From NCBI GenBank assembly GCA_018857735.1, contig JABMCL010001879.1:475001-539000 (forward strand): DNA of 64,000 nt, written 5' to 3'. A program made the position numbers and the translations under genes. Position 1 is the first letter of the stretch, and every line of letters begins with the position of its first letter. The DNA comes from Alviniconcha marisindica (lineage: Eukaryota; Mollusca; Gastropoda; Provannidae). Below the pieces are notes generated by a model, which was given only the letters and a program-made list of their open reading frames with translations, did not search any database and was not told where the DNA came from. Shown in pieces: positions 46,151-57,300 of the stretch.

Positions 46151-47990
46151 TTTTGTTGCTAGTATGCCACCATACAGATGAGCCAAGCGTCTGCTGCGCT
46201 TCCACAGGATGGCCTCCTATCAGTGAAAACGCCTCATGTCTGCATCCAGTTTCACATCGCCAGCATTCTGTACTCTCTTGGGAGGCAAGAATGCATTGGT
46301 GTCGTACAAAATTTGCATATCCATGTTGTACAGATGGCATTCAGTGTAACCCTTCAGCGGTCTCATGTAAAGACATCACTATGCTGTATGGGTGACCCTC
46401 ACCATAACCCCTTTGGGCATCAGTTGTAAACATGGCGGTTTGGGATACAGTACGATCAAAACCTGCCCCCTTCCACGTACCCTGTAAAACGGCCTACGTT
46501 CTTGAAACGAGGTCAGTGAATCGCTGTCAAACTGTATTCGAGTCCCTGGTCTGTGTATGAATCTTCGCTTTATGAATCACTGTAAAAGTCTACTTTTCTG
46601 TCTGACATGAAGCACTGTCGTTAAACCTTTTACCAGCAAAACAACAAGCATCGCCTGGCGTTATTTAAGGGATGTGCATGTTTTGCAGTTTTTACATTCA
46701 CTTGTTTCCTGCAAACGGTCTTTTTCGATTTCTTTCCTTTCTGACCAAACTGGTATACTGGTTTTACGTTTGGCAGAATAGACAGGAACAAGATTTTATT
46801 TAATGATGCGTGTCAGTAGCGGTGAGTGTAGATTTGTGTGTTGATTTTTCTTGTAGACTCCTATTTGGGTCTGTACTTGTAAGACCCCCAGTTTAGATAT
46901 TACACTGAAATTGTATCCATCTCCTTAAAAAGTTTTTATACACAAATGTAATAGGTAATGAAGCAATCGGTAATGAAGCAATCTGCCAAGAGTAACATCA
47001 CTTGGTCTGTACTGAAGATCCAATGAGTAAAGGAAAATAAATAAAGGAATATTGTTTCTCTGTGTGTTTGCAGTGTTGTTGATGAAAGTCTTTGTTGCGT
47101 ACGGGTAACAATACTCGGAGAGGGGTCTGGGTGGCTTCACTTGTAGGGTAATGTGTGTGAGGCTCTACCTTATAACTTGTCCGAATTTCCGAAGACAAGG
47201 CACTCGTCACAAACTTGACATGGTCAAATGCATCATCGGGGTTCATCAAAGAAAAATTCATTCGTGTTCTTGCTTCTTTGTTTACCTGTCAAGTTGGCAA
47301 AATATGTCGTTTTTACACGTGACAGATAGACACTCGTGGAGAGAGTAGGAAGTCTTTGCAAAGGGCTCGAGATGCACAAAAGGTCAAACATACGGTTAAC
47401 AAATTTCCTCATGTTCCACTTACAAGTTTCTTACGGTCACTGGAGGCCTTCAAAAGTTTTGGGGAAAATGGTCTCCCATTTTCAAGGCCCAGAAAGACTT
47501 CAAGAGTTTGTGAATGTTGACATATCCTGGTAAACAGAAAATCCAGTGATTCCCTGACTAAAATAAATAGCCTGATACTTTAGCTGTTATGTTTATGTAA
47601 ATTTCGATAATGAAAGGACAATACTTCACGCATCACTCGTGGTAATTTAAAGGTCCGTAGATGAGCAATCTATCAGGTTTAACCTAAGAAGAAGAAAAGG
47701 CCTCAAAATCTGTGATTTTTTAAAGTGAAACCTTTGTGGGAATCTTAGTTTGTGCGAGAACGCGCAGTTGCGAAAGAATTCCAACAGAATTTTCGCCGTT
47801 TTCATGTAAAATAACTTCACTGGTCGCATGTCAAAGGCAGATGTGCGGGAATTTTGTACTTTGTGTCTCGTTCTAATGAAAGTACACACACACAAAAGCT
47901 GAGACGGAAGTTTTTTGGTTGGACAGAGACAAAACGATGCGCAAACTGTTTTTGGCACAAATGCCCTTGCCCAAGCAACATGCAAACGCT
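46151..47990. other. Intergenic, no gene supported
   Basis: 46170-46420 is less AT-rich and has open frames on both strands (for example MPSVQHGYANF on minus from 46340), but no splice-bounded or family-like exon. The remainder is AT-rich without recognised features. Confidence 0.4.
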
Positions 47991-48345
47991 TAAAATGCTT
48001 TAAAAAAAGAAGAAGTGGAGAAACATGTCTGTTTTGGTTGAGTCTGAGCAGCGCGCTATAAAAAGCTAGTCACTCGTGTAGAATCACATGCGAGCGCAAT
48101 GAGTCTGCTCGAGAGAGGAGAATAGAGCTATATAGGCGTTCAACAAATTTAAACACTTAAAATACTGATTTCTTTTTTTAGAAACTTGTCTGTTTTTGTC
48201 GAGTCTAAACAACACGCGCTATAAAAAGCTAGTCACTTGTGTATAACTGCATGCGAGCGCAGTGAGTCTGCTCGAGAGCGGAGAATAGCTTCATAGAAGC
48301 GATCAACAACATTCAAACGCTTAAAATACTTGAAAAAATGGAGAA
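47985..48345 (+). repeat. Tandem duplication containing two SINE tails (~165-bp unit)
   Basis: AAACGCTTAAAATGCTT, GGAGAAACATGTCTGTTTTG, CGCGCTATAAAAAGCTAGTC, GAGTCTGCTCGAGAGAGGAG and GCGATCAACAA recur at about 48000-48155 and 48180-48320. A third partial start follows at about 48318-48362. The core (GCTATAAAAAGCT...CTGCTCGAGAGC...AGAATAG) is the tail of the SINE at 5399-5868, so a SINE tail has become the unit of a tandem array. Confidence 0.75.
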
Positions 48346-48439
48346 ACTTGCCTGTTCTGGTCGAGAGCGCCCACAGGCGTTGCTTGGTCGCCATGTCCGA
48401 GAAGCTGTCAACTAAAATAGGCAAGTTTTCCTTTTCATT

Positions 48440-48545
48440 GTTCTTGTGTGTCGTGTCCTTTTGTTCGTTGCAGGGACGAAGGCATCGCCCTGATATAACT
48501 GTAATGGTTGACTGGGCGTAAAACGCCAAGTTACTTACTTACTGG
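48440..48545 (+). repeat. SINE tail-like segment (GGTTGACTGGGCGTAAAAC)
   Basis: GCCCTGATATAACTGTAATG, GTTGACTGGGCGTAAAACGC and CAAGTTACTTACTTAC form a tail-like unit. Related segments are at 50053-50099, about 54490-54560 (GGTATAACACCAAGTT, TTGACTGGGCTCAAAC) and about 55705-55765 (GCTGACTGGGCTCAAAGCAC). This recurrent tail looks like those of widespread molluscan SINEs; that likeness is from general knowledge and was not searched. Confidence 0.5.
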
Positions 48546-49398
48546 ACGAAGGCATTTAACGTACCGAGTATTTGCAACTCATCGGATTACAGAAGTCGCG
48601 AAAGGGGTGGTGGCGAATAAACCGGGAAAATATACAATTCCAGGCGGTAGGCAAAGCATGCATGGCTATATTCTGACATACTCCAGGCTTTAAAGTAGTG
48701 AACTATGATAACTCTGGGTTCACAGAAGAATGGCCCGGACCTTAACTTCTGTGTCCGCCATGTCTCGCTTGCGTGTGGATCTGTATCGTGCGGCAAATAC
48801 CGCTTTGAACGCGCGTCGTCTGAGCTGTCGCATTTTTTGTTCAGTCTTTTCGAACGAGTTGGCTGCCCGTGCCAGAAGACCCAGGCAGACAGCCAAATGA
48901 ACGCTGTTATTGTGTGTTATTCCAACAACAACAACAAAATAAATGTCCATTTGGGTAAAACTTTACGAATGACAGAATGTGGAAGCAATTACACGCTGGT
49001 CAAGCGAGCGGCAATACGTTCTACAACAAACAACCTCCGTGTACAGCGCAAGTTAAAAATATCAAGCACTGGACATACAAAAATTCAGCACACTTAGGTC
49101 AACCGTCAAGTCCGGGAACAGAGCAGAACATAGTTCAGGAGCTGTGTGAGAGTCGAGGTGGCCGTCCTGGGCTGTCCGTCCTAACGAGCCTTCTGGTTTC
49201 CGTGGACGTAAAGCTATATTGAACCATGCTTCGGCATTGGTCTCAGCTTGTCCCTAATATGTCAGCCTACATCCGAGGACATTAAGCAACACAACACAAC
49301 CGAACCAGAGCAGAACTGATTTGTGGCTCTGCCAAACGGGTAAAATCGACTGTTCATCAGAGCTAGGAGTTACTAGAGTTGACCCGATTCCAAGCACT

Positions 49399-49517
49399 GG
49401 TTTACGACATCCTTCCTTCAAGGAAGGTGCCGGAAAGCGATGCTCGGAGTGTGGAGTTGACCCACACTCCGAGCACCGCTTTCCGGCACCTTCGTTGAAG
49501 GAGGGATGTTGTAAACC
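49399..49517. repeat. 56-bp stem hairpin with 7-base loop
   Basis: The left arm 49399-49454 (starting GGTTTACGACATCC) pairs with the right arm 49462-49517 with four mismatches; the loop is AGTTGAC. The stem extends about five more pairs outward. A direct repeat ATGCTCGGAGTxTGGAGTTG overlaps it (49440-49459 and 49519-49538). Possible foldback element or hairpin RNA precursor; transcription is unknown. Confidence 0.85.
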
Positions 49518-49854
49518 AATGCTCGGAGTTTGGAGTTGACCCTCAGTCGCAAAGGCGATATACTCCAGCTTGGACGAAAGCATTTAACGTACCGAATATT
49601 TGCAACTCATCGGATAACCTGGCGAAGAAGTCTGCCTTTCCATCGCACGTGTCACAATGGGATGGGGGAAGGGGTTGAATGAACAAAAACACGACGGGTT
49701 CCTGGTTCACGACAGACAGTGATTATGATGTACAAACATTACAAAAAGTGTCAAGCGAGCAAAAATGCAAGAGAGGGCAAAAGGACAAAAGCGTTTGTTT
49801 TTTGTACTTCTTTGTCATTGGCGGGAAATTCCGGCGGGTGACACCTTACCTGGA

Positions 49855-50193
49855 TACGGCACAGCAGCCGCAAGAGCAGCGACACCTATTCCTTCCAGTG
49901 TGTGCAGTATTTCCGTGTGTCCAAACGATGGTGCGGCTGCCAGTGTTTGCGATTTTTAACGTGCGCACAGATGTTGGTGCATGCCACTGCACACAGGGGC
50001 TGTACGGACACTGCACTGGAAGTTGACTGGGAGAAGAAGAAAAAATCCCTTGCCCTGACTATAACCGTAATGGTTGACTGGGCGTAAAACACCAAGTCAC
50101 ACAAGCCTTGCCGCACCGGGGACTCGAACCCGCGTCAGCATTACGCCTGGCTTTGCAGTCGGACGCTCTACCAACTGGGCTATCCCGGCCGTC
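49855..50193 (-). repeat. tRNA-Cys-like SINE (family B)
   Basis: On the minus strand the head runs from about 50193: GGGATAGCCCAGTTGGTAGA (box A), an anticodon-like CTGCAAA loop (GCA), an enlarged variable region, and GGGTTCGAGTCCCCGG (box B). The body continues through TTGGTGTTTTACGCCCAGTC and CATCTGTGCGCACGTTAAAA to GGTGTCGCTGCTC near 49875. The acceptor stem pairs poorly and the body is continuous with the copy at 37870, so I call a SINE rather than a functional tRNA gene. Confidence 0.65.
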
Positions 50194-51061
50194 TAACCCT
50201 ACCTTTCGATGGTAGTGTAAATTAGTCACATCTTACGCGGAAAAAATGGCAACATGTAGGCGAGAATAACTCATCCAGTTTTCTTTCTTCCAGCAGAAGC
50301 AGAAAATGTAAAATAAAATAAAAGAGCTGATTTGTTTCCACATCAGTCGTGATTAAAATTATTATTTTTTTGCCTGGAAGTCGTTTTTTTAGTTTTAGCG
50401 GGAGTGTTATTTTCCTGGCAGCAGTCTATTTTCTCAGTCTAGGAAAAGAACAATCACCTTCGGAGAGGTTTTCTCCGCCAAGGAGGTAAAAAAAAAAACC
50501 AAAAAAAAAACCCCACAACATTCACATTTCTTTCTTTCCTGATCTTTTTTTTAAATTAATTAATTTATTTTTTACTTCTTTCCCCTAAGTACTTCATAAG
50601 CGTATTAGGACCGAAGAAACATGTCCAGTACGGAAGCACTACTGAAATACTTCATAAAACCAAAGAAACACATGTCCAGTATTTAGCCACTAAAAACTTG
50701 TTAGTACTTAACTAAGACCAAAGAAACGTGCCCAGTATTGGTCAGTACATGTACGGGCTAATCACACCCAAAGAACACATGTCCATTACTGAGTCACGAA
50801 GCACAATACAAACCCAGTGAAACACCTGTGTACTGAGTCTTCTTCCTTTTTTCTGTTAAGTATGGCATAAACTCAGACTGAGAAACTGATGTGTCCAGTA
50901 CTGAGCGGTCAGTGCAAGATTCAAGCTTACTTCATCATGTCATCAGAGAAATTGAATGGCACACACTGCAAATTTCTTTTCTTTTCTTCTTTCAGTTTAA
51001 ACTCGAAGAACAAAAAGTACGACACTGACAAGACAAAACACAGGCACGCACACACACGCAC

Positions 51062-51109
<48 letters not shown>

Positions 51110-51598
51110 AAATGTGCCCAGAGCTGAGCCACTAAACACTAAAGCCTGTGAGCCTAAAAGAAACGCGAGGCACGTGCCCGGCAGCCGGAACTGGGTCACT
51201 ACTGATACTTGAAGCACACTATATTTTATGAGCCCAAAAGAAACGCACGTCCAACACCGAGCCACTGAGAACACTACACGAACCAAAAGACAAAACATGA
51301 CCACTACTGAAGTCACTAAGCAGGGAGGCTACGGCATGGAAAGAGCATGTTCAATCCGGTACTGATCGAGTGACTCAGAAGTCTGTACTGACTGAGAAAC
51401 GTCCAGTACTATTAGGACACAACTGAGCCAATGTGGCATGACGCCCAAGCGGAAACATAGAAGTACGGTGGTATGGGCCCGGAAACAACACTATGGATTT
51501 GTAGGCTATGTACGTCCATAGAAACACACAGCCTACAGTGAGAGAGAACAAAGACATCTACGTCGCGCGGGACGGTGGCATCTCCTGTATCCCCCGGA

Positions 51599-51634
<36 letters not shown>

Positions 51635-51820
51635 CAAATAATAATGGGTACTTGGAGCGCCTAACCCGCACAGGCCCTAAGCGCTTACACATTCTGTAAA
51701 TGTACATGTTTTCAAGATTCCATGCATACAAAAACACAAACACACACACCGCGCGCGCGCGCGCGCGCACACACACACCGCACGCGCGAACACACACTGT
51801 GACACACACTGACACACACC
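50194..51820. other. Intergenic with microsatellites and CAGTACTGAG-rich text
   Basis: It contains (CA)n at about 51061-51106, (TAA)n at 51597-51635 and a (CG)n/(CA)n mixture at about 51742-51778. From about 50580 to 51430 a loose motif recurs every 60-90 bases (AAAGAAACATGTCCAGTACT, GAGTCACTAA), probably a very degenerate tandem repeat. No gene was recognised. Confidence 0.5.
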
Positions 51821-52071
51821 GGCACAGGCTGAAGTCGGAAGAGTTTTTTTTAAAAGAGAAAGGTTTTCAACTAGGAAGATAAGTTAAAAGAACTGACAGA
51901 GGTACTGGATGACGGACAGAACTTGAACAGGGACTTGCGGTACCAGACAGCTGGAGCCTGGTTACTGAGACAAAGAGCGCTGACCACTCACTGGCACTTC
52001 ATACTAACGGTCTAGGCGATAATAAACCCAAAGCCCGTTGAGTAAACCAGACTAAGCAAGCCGCGAGGTGG

Positions 52072-52075
<4 letters not shown>

Positions 52076-52111
<36 letters not shown>
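52076..52111. repeat. Poly-G tract, 36 bases
   Basis: An uninterrupted run of 36 G is the longest of several G tracts in the window (others at 817-837, 32531-32549, 38494-38512 and about 44017-44029). It marks the left part of a compositionally odd stretch. Confidence 0.85.
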
Positions 52112-52112
<1 letters not shown>

Positions 52113-53059
52113 CACACTGATACTGACACGTCACTGTCAGAGCCTTGGCGTGTCAAGGGGGTCACTGCCGGCGGGGCAAAACGGTCGGATTCTCCCTCCT
52201 CAGTGGTAACTTTCAGTGTTAAATGGTCAGTTTGAGTCGTTTTTGTTTTTGTTTCTTCTTTTTCTGTCTCCTCCCGTTTTTTTCTTCGTTTTTTTCTCAG
52301 TCTCTCGCTAGCATCCAGGAATCCGGCATTTGGCGACGGGGTCTTCCCAGCGAATCAACACTGACTTCCCGTACGGCCCGGACTCGTCAGTGCCGCTTTT
52401 CCATTTCAGTCGTCTTCGACTAGTGTCTGCACTACTGACGCCGGCCAAAGCCCATCAGTATAGCCGTCTAGCTAACGATCTTTCACAACACCGCTAACCC
52501 AGTGGTGCCAGCATAGCTACAGCAGCATGACGCCGTACTGACGCGTTGCCGCCGCGGCATGGCTGCCTCGGATAGGTCGTGTCGCACGTCTTCTCAGGCC
52601 GCAATGCCGGATCCGAGGTCCACCGGCAACGGCAGTGGTGGCATGGAAACACACAGACTGTAACTGACGACGCACAAGTACAGCAAAGATAACCCGACAA
52701 TAATGATTGGGGCTACTCGAGTCAAGAAGAACGGACTGACGCCCGCAGCTTGGCTGTCTCAGTGACTCGATGAAGCACGGTGACGCTGCACGGCACTTCT
52801 GCCGATAGTGGCCGTCAGTGCCGGGCCGCGAACCTCGACGACGGTAAAAACGGACAGCGCAGGCCTTCTCAATAGTGAGGAAAGTAAGTAAACATGGTGC
52901 TGAATGTCCACAGAAACCATAAGGCTTATGGCGGTTTCAGTCAGCCTCATTGTGGACGTTCAGCACCATGTAGTTACACTGAGTACTAAGCCCGCCGGTC
53001 AGTCAGTGACTCGACTGACTCCGGCGCCTGCACTGAGCAGTCTAACTGAGACTGCCGAT

Positions 53060-53250
53060 GGGCAGCGATGAGCGCCAGTCGGATGTTTTATTAATTGTGA
53101 GGGACAAAGTCACAAGACAGTGTTTATAACTAAGACCACAACTTTTCAGTGAAGACTAGACTAGTGAAACTTAGGAGAGCCGAAACGGATGACTCGCCGG
53201 AACCGACTGCCGGCTTACCAGCCTCAGTAACGCCGCGGCCGCCCGCTTGG
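53060..53250 (-). repeat. SINE family A copy 4, irregular
   Basis: On the minus strand it reads AAAAGTTGTGGTCTTAGTTA, TAAACACTGTCTTGTGACTT and TGTCCCTCACAATTAATAAA, matching the body of copies at 16275, 27121 and 34590. The head region is distorted by GC-rich additions (GGCCGGCCAAGCGGGCGGCC). Confidence 0.5.
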
Positions 53251-53559
53251 CCGGCCAAACATTGAGTCCCAAGCCATAAAGAGCTCCGTCATTAAAAAAA
53301 TAAATAAAACTGAACCGTCTTGAAATTACAGTCCCAGTCAGTCAAACCGTGCTGGTCAGTGCTGTCTCAGTCAGGTTTGCCGCCCGACGCCGGGAGGGTT
53401 GTTTACCGTCAGTCAGTGACCGTCAGTTGAAACCCCGCAGCAGTCCGAGTCTTGTACAGTTTCGTGTTCGAAATAAGCCCAGATCTGTTTCAAAATAATA
53501 AAATTTAAAAAAAAGGTTGAGTAAGCACATGGTTGACAGGTGGCCATGTAGGCCATGGG

Positions 53560-53705
53560 TCTAATGACGACACGTGACGTATGCGCTGACGGAGAAGAGG
53601 CCTCATGAATATTGATGAGCTCCGCCTGACCCAGTTTCACACTGCGCGAGCACACGTAGGCCCCAGCGAGAGCTCCTGCAAGGAAGTCTGAGGTGAATGT
53701 CTGAG
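53560..53705 (+). other. Candidate non-coding first exon and promoter of the zinc-finger gene
   Basis: This CpG-containing segment ends in a good 5' splice site (GTCTGAG|GTAAGC, exon end 53705). The first coding exon of the zinc-finger gene at 57882 has an acceptor only 11 bases before its ATG, so an upstream untranslated exon must exist. This is one candidate; the CpG-rich 53840-54300 interval is another. Evidence is positional only. Confidence 0.25.
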
Positions 53706-54300
53706 GTAAGCACAGGACATCTGCGAACATTGTTTGGGGAGAATTTTCAGAGGTTGAGGCATTAATTTGGTGCTACACTGATGGTCGAAGGTTGTGACTG
53801 TCCTGTGATTCGACGGTAAGGGCAGATTTTTTACTTTGATTGTGTTTCGAGTCGTGTTCGTTGCGGCGGGCAACTAGGGCGATGACTTCGCGAACAGCCG
53901 AACATGGCCACTGCGTTTCCTTGTCCTCCATCGGCAACACTCATGTCCCAAGTCTCCAGAAACAGCCTTCGCCGCGAACTGGAACATTTAGTATAAATAT
54001 TGCTGTACGTTCGTTGAAACTGATATAAATTGTAATGCGTTTGAATGTGAATGGTTACTTTTGGCCGGTGTTTTTGCGTTCGTCCATCATACTTTGTTCT
54101 CGCGTGCCAACGAGACTGCAGCCATGTATGTCGGTCGGGTTCAGAAGGTGTTGTGGCTAAAACCTCCGTGTTATCGGCTTTCGTCTTGTCAGGCTTGCCG
54201 CCGGCTTGGCATACCGCATAGCCACGTTGAAGCAGTGCATCCCTTTAGGTTCGTAGACAAAGGAAATGGCATTGCCATGATGCACCTGCGCTGATGGTCA

Positions 54301-57300
54301 ACAGGCCATGCGGACTTTACATTGCCCATCAGGCATCATTGACCACAAGGTTCTGACCTTCATGGACCGATAGGCACAGTGGCTAGCTCTTTTATTTTTT
54401 ATGACATTTATGATAGTATTACAAATAACCTAATAAACCTAGTCCTACTATTGAGTTAAAAACGTAATCATATGTTGTATGTGTATTTAGCCCTGGTATA
54501 ACACCAAGTTATCCAGTGTGGTTGACTGGGCTCAAACTAGTCAAAGCACCAACTTACTAATAATTGTATAATATATATGTGATACAATTTTATATTTTTT
54601 TTATGAGTCAGTTGACTCAAAGAGTTAAACGAAGAAAATCACATACATGATGCAACATGACATGATGGAGTTCAACCTCAAGTTTAAAGTGCCATTAACC
54701 TCAGTTGCTTTCTTGTTGCTCTTTCTCTCAAATTCTGCCTCTGTTTTTTTCATTTATATTATGTATGTTTTATTGTTGCTTTTTTAAAACCAAGATCAGA
54801 AGATGGCTGGAAATTGTTAACATCATGGTTATGGTGGAAAAACAACAACAATAACAACAAAATGCACAAAGATGATTGGGAAGTGGAACTTGTTATGATA
54901 GAAAACAAAAGTTCCAGGCCATCTGATCAAATACCAAAATAGCTAACCATCAGCTACAGTCTTTATATTCCTGCTGAATGCTGCTGTTTGGTTTTCTGTC
55001 TGTAACAATAGCATTAACTGTGTGTTGCTTACAGGATGACCTGCATGGCAAAAGGTTAGTCATATGACAGAAGCCTGTGGAAATTTAGTTGAAACTGTGC
55101 TGAAGAGCACAATTAAAACATTATTTTTACAGTTAGTAACACATACCCAAAGTTTGACAAAACAAACAGCTGCAGAAAATTGATGAAATGTTTTATTGCA
55201 GTGTAGTTTACATAGCCAGTTGAGTGGAGTGCTCTGAGTTGGAGATGATGCTTACTGCCATAATGCCCAGTCAGCAGCACTGGTCATATCATAACACAAG
55301 TCATCAAACCACAAACAAAAGTCTGATTCATAATTCATACAGTTTATATTTAAGAAGATGGGGAACAAAATGAAGGTGAATGAACTGAGAAAGAAAGAAA
55401 ATGAGAAAGTAGAAAGACAGAATTCTTAGTGGGGTGTTGCTTTTGAATCTAGTTCATCCAACTGATTCAGTGATTGTAACTGTTCTCTATGGGTTGTTCC
55501 CTTTTGAGTCTAGTTCATCAGACCTGTTCAAACTGAAACTGGTAAAGGGCACAGTTCTTTGTGGGTGTTTCTTTTGAATCTAGTTCATCAGAATGATTGA
55601 AACTGAAGGGCAGAATTCTTTGCAATTGTTGCTTTTGAATGTTAATGATTTAATCTAGTTGATGAAATTGACTTTCACTCATCAGCTTGTACCACAGCTG
55701 CAATTTAGCCCTGATATAAGTATAACCCTTTGTGGCTGACTGGGCTCAAAGCACCAACTAACTAAAGAGTGCTGCATTAGTTTTGTGCAAGAGCACAGTT
55801 GATGGAGATCCATTGTCACTGAATTATTGGGTCCTTGTGGAAGAATTTTCCCAGCCACTGTGGGTATCACTATATATTTTGTTGCACATAGAAAATAAAT
55901 TTAAGTAGACTTTAGTGTCTCTTTGTTAAGTTTATTGTGAAGCTTACTCTATCTAGGTGTAACTAAAACTTAAGTTTAATAGGAATGTAATTATGATTCA
56001 TTAGTTGGCCAGTTGGTAATGAGTCAATGACTAATGGTAGTGCTTAATGAGTCAATGACTAATGGTAGTGCTGTGCTATCAGTTAAATGATTTGTAGGAT
56101 TGCTTGTTGTGATTTACGCATGCACATAGGAATTTATTGGAAGGTTAGGCACTCTGAATTCTCATTATTATTATTATTGTGGTGGCTTTTCATTTGATGA
56201 CAGTTAGACAGTTGGAAGGGTTGAATCAAAGGCTCTCAAAAAATTATACCGGTAATGTTAGTATTTTGATGTTCCCAAACCTTTATCACTTTGAAACATT
56301 CGTTGTGAAACAATTAGTCAGTGCTTTATGTTATGTCTGTTCACAGCAAGGTGATAATAATAATATTAGATCAAAAACAAAACACAGTAACAGAAGAAAA
56401 AATACTTCTATATATATATTTATTAGTAATCAATTTACCACAGGATTATGAACAATCAATTTAATAATAGAAAATTATAAGTTATACCATCAGTATTAAC
56501 AATTATACAAAACTGAAAATATTTCTTACACTTTACAATTACAAGCAGCAAAGTCATACCCATCTTTCAGAAATGACTCTGTTGTAAAAGGACACTTGAA
56601 CAGTATGTGGTTAACTGATACAGTGATAGGGACTCATACTGTAAACAAATGCATGCCACATTCTGTGTGTATTTAGTATTCCATGAAGTTAGAGGGAACT
56701 TGTATTACTATTGAACAAGAAAGTGTATTGACATTAATTAAATTATAGTTTTATACTTCAATAAAAGATACATTTATTCTGTAGGTTTAAGGCATGGACA
56801 TGTGTGTGCTTGTTAATTTTCAGAAAAAAGTAAGATATATTAAAACAGTTTGCACATTGGTTTATTTGCAATTATAAAATAAACTTAGAAATCATCTGGG
56901 GAAAAACTGAGTTTTGTTGGTGAGAATCCTGTTATCCTTTGCATGTGAATATAAATTATAAATATAATCATATAATGCCTTTTGAAATTCCATTTTGACC
57001 TAAATCTGATTACAGTCATGATGTTTGTGGTCAGTGCACTCTGAATTGTTGATTGGTGACTGTTGGAAACTGAGTTACCTCTATAATTTTTATAGCTCTT
57101 TGTTTATAAGTTGTTAATTAATGGCAGATATGACAGAAAATGAGAGAAAAAAAATGTGTTTGTTTAAATCTCAGTGCCAGTGTTGTGAAGACTGAAATTG
57201 TGATATCATCTTCATTTTGTACTGCTTGAGACTGCAATGACAGCTCCAGCTCTGTGAAGTTGAGGTTGGAAAGCAGTAATATTACTGATACTTTAAAGGA

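Larger units (their letters stand above)
51820..53440. other. Compositionally anomalous, ACTGA/CAGT/CCGG-rich stretch
   Basis: This stretch is unusually rich in CpG and in tetranucleotides ACTG, CAGT and CCGG (for example GACGCCGGCC, CCGCCGGTCAGTCAGTGACT). It contains SINE family A copy 4 (about 53060-53250, minus) with apparent small CAGT/CCGG-type insertions relative to other copies. No coding exon was recognised. It may be real, or a low-accuracy consensus next to the G36 tract. Confidence 0.4.

Noticed and set aside
48730..48898. Arg-rich small open frame starting MARTLTSVSAMSRLRVDLYR
   Set aside because: It lies in a CpG-rich stretch where open frames are long by chance. No splice partners, homologue or promoter could be supported.
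50108..50193. tRNA-Cys gene on the minus strand
   Set aside because: The acceptor stem pairs poorly, the variable region is enlarged and the attached body recurs at 37870-38060. SINE is the better reading.
54061..54294. 77-aa plus-strand open frame in a CpG-rich segment
   Set aside because: No recognisable domain and no supporting splice sites. It is noted only as part of the possible promoter region of the zinc-finger gene.
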